NCBI GenBank assembly: GCA_016713035.1
Contig: JADJPW010000011.1
Span: 62,001 to 126,000, forward strand
DNA length: 64,000 nucleotides
Origin: Verrucomicrobiaceae bacterium
Lineage (GTDB): Bacteria > Verrucomicrobiota > Verrucomicrobiia > Verrucomicrobiales > Verrucomicrobiaceae
Direction of reading: 5' to 3'
Every line of letters starts with the position of its first letter. The stretch's first letter is position 1. Both the position numbers and the translations under genes were made by a program. The notes beneath the pieces are model-generated. The model worked only from the letters and a program-made list of their open reading frames with translations. It was not told where the DNA came from and made no database searches. This document shows, one piece after another, positions 58,761 to 64,000 of the stretch.

Positions 58761-60326
58761 TTATTTGCTGAAGTATTTGTCGCCACGCATGACGGTGCCG
58801 TCTTTGAGGACGACGCTGAAGGTGCCGCCGTTGGAGCGGGCGAGGCGGTCCATGTCGGCAGCGGCATCGGTTTCCATCATGACGCTGGTGTGTATGATGG
58901 CTCCGCTGCCCATGCGGTGGTTTTCCTGGGTGATGATGTCGATCCAGCCCATTTCATCGACGCGTTGGCCGTCGGTCATAAAGAAGATGATGTCGGGGCG
59001 GGGATTGGCTTTGAGGGCCATGAGGATGCCGGAGCCCCAGTTGGTGCCGCCGTTGGTGGACATTTGGGCGATGTTTTTGCGGCTGTCGTTGATGTTGAAA
59101 AGCGTGGCTTGGAGGAAGGGGAAGCTGGGGATGCGGGCGCTTTTCCAGTCTTCTGGTGAGATGGGCCAACGGTATTTTTCGAAGGCGTCGCCTTTGGAGG
59201 GATCGACGATGTTGTGGGGCCAGGCGAAGTCGGAGAAGCAGAGGATTTGGTAAAAAGTGCCGGCGGGAATTTTGGCGAGGCTTTTGTCGAGCTCGCGTTT
59301 GAGTGCTTGGATGCGGCTGGTGCCGCCTTCGCCGACGGCTTCCATGGAGCCGGAGACATCGACGACGAAGACGACGCGTTTGCCGAAGGCGGTCTGGCCG
59401 AGAAAGTTGAAGGCACCGCCGCGGCCGATGCCTGCTCCGAAGCCGCCGCCTGCACCGCCGAGTCCGCCGCCGCCGAGGCCTGCGGTGATGGCTCCGACGT
59501 TGCCGAGGGCGAGTTTGTCGGTCATGTCGGAGAGGTCGATGTTGTCCATCTGCATCTCAGGGAGCTGGATGTCTGAGGCGATGGATTGGACGCTGATGCG
59601 ACGGAGCGGGGGTTGTTTACGGGTCCAGGTTTGGCGCTTTTGTTTGACGCGTTGTTCGAGGGCGTTGCTGGCGGCGGCTCCGGCGGGGTTGCCGCCGGGG
59701 AGGAAGTCCACTTGCTTGTTCATCACATGGCGGACGGTGATGAAGGCTCCGATGGCGAGGAGGAGGAAATGGATGATGATGCTGGCGGCGAGGGAGTTGG
59801 CGCCGATTTTTTCTTTCCAGGTGAGCCAGAAGACGTGTTTTTTTTGTTCTTCGCTGAGTTCGGGCTCGGGGGGTGGTTTGGGGACGTCGAGTGGGTGAGT
59901 GTCTGCGGGGAGCGATTCGGGGTTTGGGGGAGGGGATTTGACCTCTGGGGGCTGAATTTGGAGCTTGGGGGGAGCTTGGATGACGATTTCGTGGTTTTCG
60001 TCGATTTCGGGCTCTGGGGCGGTTTGGGGGATTTGGGGGATTTTTTCGAGTTGGGGCTCGATTTGGGATTGGGGCGGATTTTCGTATTCTGGCTCGGGTG
60101 CGGCCTCGAGTTCAATTTCAAGCTCAGGCTCGGGTTCGTCGGGGTGGGAGGACTCGGGCTGGATGGGCTGTTGTTCTGCGATGGCGGCTTCTGCGGCGGC
60201 TTTTTGGACTTCCTTTTGCTGCTGGTGCTCGTGCCAGCGGTCGTCGCGGTCGATGAGGTCGTCATCGTCATGATCCGCCACTGTGGGTAGGGCGTGGAGG
60301 TCGATGTCCTGTTGGTGGCGGCTCAT
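58761..60326 (-). CDS. Membrane protein with acidic Pro-rich N-terminus and VWA domain
   Basis: The 521-residue protein starts with a cytoplasmic acidic, Pro/Gln-rich region of about 180 residues (PEPELEIELEAAPEPEYENP, KSPPPNPESLPADTHPLDV). One membrane helix follows (SLAASIIIHFLLLAIGAFIT), then a Gly-rich linker (AITAGLGGGGLGGAGGGFG). The von Willebrand A domain has the MIDAS DxSxS (VVFVVDVSGSMEAVGEGG) and MTDG (FFMTDGQRVDEMG). By topology the VWA part would be outside the cytoplasm. Such proteins are often part of secretion, gliding or MoxR-type complexes; no partner genes are adjacent. It is convergent with the RAYT gene (10-bp gap) and diverges from the sigma-54 activator gene. Confidence 0.85.
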   Translation of the reverse strand: MSRHQQDIDLHALPTVADHDDDDLIDRDDRWHEHQQQKEVQKAAAEAAIAEQQPIQPESSHPDEPEPELEIELEAAPEPEYENPPQSQIEPQLEKIPQIPQTAPEPEIDENHEIVIQAPPKLQIQPPEVKSPPPNPESLPADTHPLDVPKPPPEPELSEEQKKHVFWLTWKEKIGANSLAASIIIHFLLLAIGAFITVRHVMNKQVDFLPGGNPAGAAASNALEQRVKQKRQTWTRKQPPLRRISVQSIASDIQLPEMQMDNIDLSDMTDKLALGNVGAITAGLGGGGLGGAGGGFGAGIGRGGAFNFLGQTAFGKRVVFVVDVSGSMEAVGEGGTSRIQALKRELDKSLAKIPAGTFYQILCFSDFAWPHNIVDPSKGDAFEKYRWPISPEDWKSARIPSFPFLQATLFNINDSRKNIAQMSTNGGTNWGSGILMALKANPRPDIIFFMTDGQRVDEMGWIDIITQENHRMGSGAIIHTSVMMETDAAADMDRLARSNGGTFSVVLKDGTVMRGDKYFSK

Positions 60327-60424
60327 GGGGCGGCGGATTGTCGGGGAAAAGTGAGAGTGTTCAAGGCGGATGATGCACGTGAGGACGTTGCCATGCTTGG
60401 TTTCAGGGCCTAGTGTGGGAGCGC

Positions 60425-61831
60425 ATGACTGATTCTGCCCTTTCTGATAGCCATCTCCTGATTCTCGATTCCGACGCGGACTTTCTCGCGTGGGCGGCTG
60501 GGCATTTGAAGGCTCCGGGGGTGAGTATCACGACGCATGAGCGTGCGGAGGAGACTCTGGCTTCTTATCAAAAGAGGAGGCCGGACTTAGTTTTGGCGGA
60601 GATTCGCCTTTCGGGCGGGGTGAGTGGGGTGGAGCTGCTGAAGAGACTGCGGCAGACTGATCCGCATGCGATGGTGATTTTGTTTAGCAATGCAGCGGCT
60701 ACGTCACAGGTGATCGAGGCGATGCGGCATGGGGCGTATGATGTGCTGCCAAAGGAGCGCTTGCCTTATGAGTTGCGTGCGGTGGTGGAGAGTGCGCTGA
60801 GTGCGATCGAGACACGGCGGGTGACGCGTGAGCAACTGCCGGGTGCGGCGACGGAGTCGATCCAGGAGACGATTATTGGCCGCTCGGCGGCGATGCAGGA
60901 GGTGTTTAAGCTGATTGGCCGTGTGTCTCGCTCGGATGCGCCGGTGATGATTACGGCGGAGAGTGGTTGTGGGAAGGAGCTGGTGGCGCGGGCGATTCAT
61001 AAGTTTAGCCCGCGGGTGCAGAAGGAGTTTGTGGCGATTAATGTGACGGCGATTCCGGATAATTTGCTGGAGAGTGAGATTTTCGGTCACGAGAAGGGTA
61101 GTTTTACGGGTGCGACGAATTTACGCGTGGGCCGTTTTGAGCAGTGTGATGGGGGGACGCTTTTTCTCGATGAGATTGGTGATATGCCACTGGCGGTGCA
61201 GAGTAAGCTGCTGCGGGTGCTGCAGGAGGGCGAGTATAGCCGTGTGGGGGGCAATCAGACGCTGAAGACGGATGTGCGGGTGCTGGCTGCGACGAATAAG
61301 AATCTGGAGGCCGAGGTGGCGAAGGGCACTTTCCGTGAGGATTTGTTTTATCGACTGAATGTGGTGCGCATCCACATCCCGCCGCTGCGGGAGCGGCGTG
61401 AGGATGTGAGGATGATGGCGGAGTTTTTCCTGCAAAAGCTCTCGGCGCGGCGGCGTGGGCCGCAGATGCGCTTTACGGATGATGCGCTGGATATGCTGGA
61501 GGCTTACGATTGGCCGGGGAATGTGCGTGAGCTGGAGAATACGATCCAGCGTGCCTGTGCACTGTGTAATAGTGACATTTTGCTGCCTTCGGATATTCCG
61601 CTGGGTAGCAAAGGCAGCCGCCATCACGGTCCTGCGAGTCAGATGACCCGCATGCGGGATGCGCTGACCACGCTGGTGCATTTGGCGGGGCAGTCTCCTG
61701 ATCTGGAGCTGATGCCGTGGATCGCGCATGAGGTGGAGCGGATGGCCCGGAAGCATGCTGAGGAGCCTGCGGTGGCCCCATCTGCGCCCCAGGCGGCGGC
61801 ACCAGTGAAAAAGGGCCGTAAATCAATCTAG
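60425..61831 (+). CDS. Sigma-54-dependent activator with degenerate receiver and no HTH
   Basis: The 468-residue protein has an NtrC-like order but two losses. The receiver domain (residues 8-125) keeps acidic residues in LLILDSDADF and a Lys in LPKERLPYEL, but the phospho-acceptor position is Glu59 (LVLAEIRLSG) instead of Asp. The central AAA+ domain (about 145-370) is complete: Walker A TAESGCGKELVARAI, the sigma-54 contact loop GHEKGSFTGATN, Walker B GGTLFLDEIGDMP, and an arginine-finger region REDLFYRLNVVRIHIPPLRE. The C-terminus ends in an Ala/Pro/Lys-rich tail after MARKHAEEP with no Fis-type helix-turn-helix. It probably activates sigma-54 promoters without a specific DNA site or with a partner. 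GTG at 60413 is an alternative start. Confidence 0.9.
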   Translation: MTDSALSDSHLLILDSDADFLAWAAGHLKAPGVSITTHERAEETLASYQKRRPDLVLAEIRLSGGVSGVELLKRLRQTDPHAMVILFSNAAATSQVIEAMRHGAYDVLPKERLPYELRAVVESALSAIETRRVTREQLPGAATESIQETIIGRSAAMQEVFKLIGRVSRSDAPVMITAESGCGKELVARAIHKFSPRVQKEFVAINVTAIPDNLLESEIFGHEKGSFTGATNLRVGRFEQCDGGTLFLDEIGDMPLAVQSKLLRVLQEGEYSRVGGNQTLKTDVRVLAATNKNLEAEVAKGTFREDLFYRLNVVRIHIPPLRERREDVRMMAEFFLQKLSARRRGPQMRFTDDALDMLEAYDWPGNVRELENTIQRACALCNSDILLPSDIPLGSKGSRHHGPASQMTRMRDALTTLVHLAGQSPDLELMPWIAHEVERMARKHAEEPAVAPSAPQAAAPVKKGRKSI

Positions 61832-61938
61832 GCGGGGGCTGCGCCAAGAGAGGAGTGATGATTTGTCGGCGCATTTTCAACGAAATGCTGCTCACGAGTG
61901 ACTGAAGGTGCCGCCAACCAAAAAGTGGCTCCTCCATC

Positions 61939-62154
61939 ATGAAATTTCTCTTCCTCGCCCTCGCCTCCATGTGCCTACTGCAATGCGCTCCAAGCAAGGT
62001 GTCGCCGAATCAGCCGCTCTCGGATAAATCCAATGGCAAAGTGCTCAATGAGCGTTTCTACGAAGTGAATGGCGTGCGCAAAGTGGAGCGCCGTATCATC
62101 GTTTCGACGACTCCGAAGCTGGAGACGAAGGTGGTCACAGAAATCCTGCCTTGA
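61939..62154 (+). CDS. Small predicted lipoprotein
   Basis: The 71-residue product has a type II signal peptide with lipobox LLQC at residues 15-18 (MKFLFLALASMCLLQCAP). A mature part of about 54 residues follows, rich in Lys, Val and Thr (RFYEVNGVRKVERRIIVS). It lies 107 bp downstream of the sigma-54 activator gene and ends before the convergent ceramidase-like gene. No family was recognised. Confidence 0.6.
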   Translation: MKFLFLALASMCLLQCAPSKVSPNQPLSDKSNGKVLNERFYEVNGVRKVERRIIVSTTPKLETKVVTEILP

Positions 62155-62180
62155 AGGTTGGATTGCACTGATGCCGAGGG

Positions 62181-63563
62181 TCATTTTTTGACTCGGAAGC
62201 TCGGCGGTGTGATGCCGTGTACGGCTTTGGCGATGAGTGCCTCCACTCCGGTGGCAAAGCGTGTCGGGCGGGTGTAGTAGATCATGGCTCCGCCGCCTTC
62301 GTAGCCGCCTTCTTCCCAGACGCGTTGGGAGGGGATGTAGCAGGGCACATCATTCGTGTAGGCATTCACCCAGGTGCGTGCAGGGTCGAACTCGCGTTTA
62401 AAGCGCAGGCTGTAGTCCACGACGACTTCGCCAGGTAGATTGATGACGAGTAGGTCATGGCCATATTGCCATGTCTGGACGGTGTAGGGTAGGGCAGAGG
62501 GGATTTTATCGCCTTTGGCTAGGATGGCTAGGTGCATGCGTGCGTGGCGTGCGATCCATTTGTTTTTATCGGCGGTATGGGTTTCCCATTCTTGCTGGGT
62601 GGGTGCTTTGTCATAGGGCAGAAGGATTTCACGCGTAGCGCAGGTGAGTGGGCCACTGACGGTCTGCATGGGGCGGTGGATGAGGGTGGAGAGCTCGCGG
62701 GCGATGCTGGTGCCGTGTTGCTCGGCACGGCTGGGCTGATTACGCGGATAGGGATTCTGGTCTGCGCCACAGCCGATGGCCATGAGGCAGACACTGCCGG
62801 GGAAGCGTGCCTGCATTTCCACACGGGCACTGCCAGCCCAGTCGCCGTGGATCGTGTTTGTGCTGTAAGTGGTGCAGTGGCAGGCGTAGCTGGCATGGGT
62901 GGCGATGAGGCGCTTTCCGTCGGCACTTTGCACGCGGAGCAGTGGGAGGGAGCGGTCTGTGGGGCCGTTGAAATTGGGTGCGTTTTGTAGAGTGCCATCT
63001 TTGGATCGCAGGCGGCGATTGAGGCCGAAGTAGGCTTTGCCTTCGCTGTGGTCGAGGCGTGCGGGTTCTAGTTTTTCCCATGCCTGTGTCACGGCTTGGA
63101 CGATCCAGGTCGTGAGGTCTTGGGTGTAGCGATGGACGTGCTCACTGTGCTCAGAGCTGAGATCGGTGCCAAAGAGGTTGGTGAGCACGCCTTCGAGCAT
63201 GGGGGCGCAATGCGTGTGCGAGGAGTGTAGAGCGAGGCGCTCATCTGCGATGTTTTTACCCGCTGCGGCAAGTCTGCGCAGCACCTCGGCACGGAGGGTG
63301 GCGGGGACGCCGCAGTTATCGACGGTGATGATGGCGGCAGGTGGCTCATCTTTCCACTGGAGCACCAGTGCGGCGGCTTGGATGCGCTGGGTGATTTTTT
63401 CATACTCCGTGGTACGGCTGCCATAGCCACTGAGGCGCACTGGGTAGTCTGGTGTGATGTCCACGGCGGCAGCGCCAGCTCGCCAGAGAGCGTTTTCTTG
63501 CCCAGGGAGTATGGTGCTGATGAAACTAAAAATCAGCAGGAGCGGGAGGAAGAGACTGCGCAT
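62181..63563 (-). CDS. Exported ceramidase-like protein
   Basis: The 460-residue product has a signal peptide (MRSLFLPLLLIFSFISTIL). The neutral/alkaline ceramidase-like landmarks are WRAGAAAVDITPDYPVRLSG, LALHSSHTHCAPMLEG with the HSSHTHCA metal-binding His pair, and HASYACHCTTYSTNTIHGD, GSVCLMAIGCGADQNPYP and VINLPGEVVVDYSLRF. It lacks the LamG extension seen in the ceramidase-like protein at 53.5-55.6 kb, so it ends at the core. It is probably a periplasmic or outer hydrolase of an unknown amide or ester. The start at 63563 gives the signal peptide; the frame extends 13 codons upstream without one. Confidence 0.87.
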   Translation of the reverse strand: MRSLFLPLLLIFSFISTILPGQENALWRAGAAAVDITPDYPVRLSGYGSRTTEYEKITQRIQAAALVLQWKDEPPAAIITVDNCGVPATLRAEVLRRLAAAGKNIADERLALHSSHTHCAPMLEGVLTNLFGTDLSSEHSEHVHRYTQDLTTWIVQAVTQAWEKLEPARLDHSEGKAYFGLNRRLRSKDGTLQNAPNFNGPTDRSLPLLRVQSADGKRLIATHASYACHCTTYSTNTIHGDWAGSARVEMQARFPGSVCLMAIGCGADQNPYPRNQPSRAEQHGTSIARELSTLIHRPMQTVSGPLTCATREILLPYDKAPTQQEWETHTADKNKWIARHARMHLAILAKGDKIPSALPYTVQTWQYGHDLLVINLPGEVVVDYSLRFKREFDPARTWVNAYTNDVPCYIPSQRVWEEGGYEGGGAMIYYTRPTRFATGVEALIAKAVHGITPPSFRVKK

Positions 63564-63635
63564 GAGAACGCCATTCTGCCTGAAGTGGAGCATTTTTGGC
63601 AAGCGTGAAATACGCCGTCCCCAGAAAGGCGGGCC

Positions 63636-64000
63636 TCAGGCCTGGATGGTGTAACGGGTGCGGCGGCTATTGAGCCAGCGCACGCCGAACATGTCCATGG
63701 TGGCCCTCAGGGCACGGTTCCCGAAGCCGTATTTGCTGACGCCACTGACGCGTGCGCGGTGATTGACGGGCATCTCGGTGACGCGCCAGCCCATGTTGCG
63801 AATGAGGGCGGGGATGAAGCGGTGCATGCCATTAAAGAGCAGCAGCGCCTCACGGCAGTCACGGCGCATGATTTTGAGAGTGCAGCCGGTGTCACGCACG
63901 CCGTCTCCGACGAAGCGGCCACGCACGGCATTGGCGATGCGGCTTTGTAGGCGCTTGAAGGCGGTGTCCTTCCGCCGTGCGCGGTAGCCGCAGACGAGGT
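63636..64000 (-). CDS. Family 2 glycosyltransferase, C-terminal part (runs off the right edge)
   Basis: The minus strand is open from the right edge to a stop at 63636-63638 and encodes 120 residues. The sequence fits the dolichol-phosphate-mannose-synthase-like branch of GT2: VCGYRARRKDTAFKRLQSRI, DTGCTLKIMRRDCREALLLF, IPALIRNMGWRVTEMPVNHR and a VSKYGFGNRALRATMDMFG end. The GT-A domain with its DxD lies off the window. These enzymes transfer sugar from a nucleotide donor to a lipid carrier. It is co-directional with the ceramidase-like gene but 72 bp away. Confidence 0.88.
   Translation of the reverse strand, partial: LVCGYRARRKDTAFKRLQSRIANAVRGRFVGDGVRDTGCTLKIMRRDCREALLLFNGMHRFIPALIRNMGWRVTEMPVNHRARVSGVSKYGFGNRALRATMDMFGVRWLNSRRTRYTIQA

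Noticed and set aside
1..64000. Checks for CRISPR arrays, tRNA/rRNA genes, prophage or restriction-modification genes.
   Set aside because: No regularly spaced identical repeats, no RNA gene signatures and no phage or R-M proteins were seen by eye.

Overview
The window looks like a chromosomal segment of a Gram-negative, GC-rich member of the Verrucomicrobiota, close to Prosthecobacter/Verrucomicrobium in gene content. This is inferred from gene families, not from a marker gene. The supporting families are an adjacent pair of a planctomycete-type cytochrome c (DUF1549/DUF1553) protein and a Tat-exported DUF1501 protein, two CxPxR sulfatases, ceramidase-like and LamG secreted proteins, an autotransporter-type repeat protein, a lone pseudopilin, and several signal-peptide proteins of the sort common in Planctomycetes and Verrucomicrobia. 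No rRNA, tRNA or CRISPR array was seen. Most genes lack a clear Shine-Dalgarno sequence, so many starts were chosen from signal peptides, domain starts and overlaps.

Layout. 0-7 kb: the 5' end of an autotransporter-repeat gene, a NarL-type two-component system (kinase and regulator overlap by 4 bp) behind a C25-like exported protein, a LamG protein and a PhzF-like enzyme. 7-10 kb: two Gfo/Idh/MocA oxidoreductases. 9.8-16.6 kb: a compact cluster with an SsuD-like flavin monooxygenase, aldo/keto reductase, FMN reductase, FAD/NAD(P)-binding protein, ROK-type regulator and MFS transporter. Its three promoter regions share one palindrome of consensus TTSCARTAYTGSAA. I read this as an oxidative desulfonation regulon, possibly for a sulfo-sugar. 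16.7-27.3 kb: secreted polysaccharide-type genes (parallel beta-helix protein, two sulfatases, DUF1549/1553 plus DUF1501), with a frameshifted YhaM-type exonuclease gene among them. 27.4-34 kb: a lipoprotein, an outer-membrane barrel and a 1531-residue membrane protein with a very long Ala/Gln-rich coiled coil.

33.9-35.3 kb is a small accessory patch: a low-complexity secreted gene lies between the true 3' end of the large gene and a degraded second copy of that 3' end, followed by a RAYT-type transposase. 35.4-53.4 kb is mainly housekeeping and envelope functions: pseudopilin, TlyA methyltransferase, metallo-hydrolase, Tsp-like protease, a small soluble kinase, two exported proteins, a molybdenum-carrier-like protein, Dtd, RF3, a GNAT fusion, QueG, FabF, an OmpR-type regulator and an M16 peptidase. 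53.5-58.8 kb carries a ceramidase-LamG fusion and then a second accessory patch. In that patch four copies of a GTAG-containing box sit exactly at gene ends, one of them terminating a truncated esterase, next to a second RAYT-type transposase. 58.8-64 kb holds a VWA membrane protein, a sigma-54 activator with neither the phospho-acceptor Asp nor a visible DNA-binding domain, a small lipoprotein, a second ceramidase-like protein and the 3' part of a family 2 glycosyltransferase.

Three intergenic elements (near 7.2, 44.8 and 56.45 kb) share one architecture: two arms made of short degenerate repeats, facing each other. They look like dispersed repeats.
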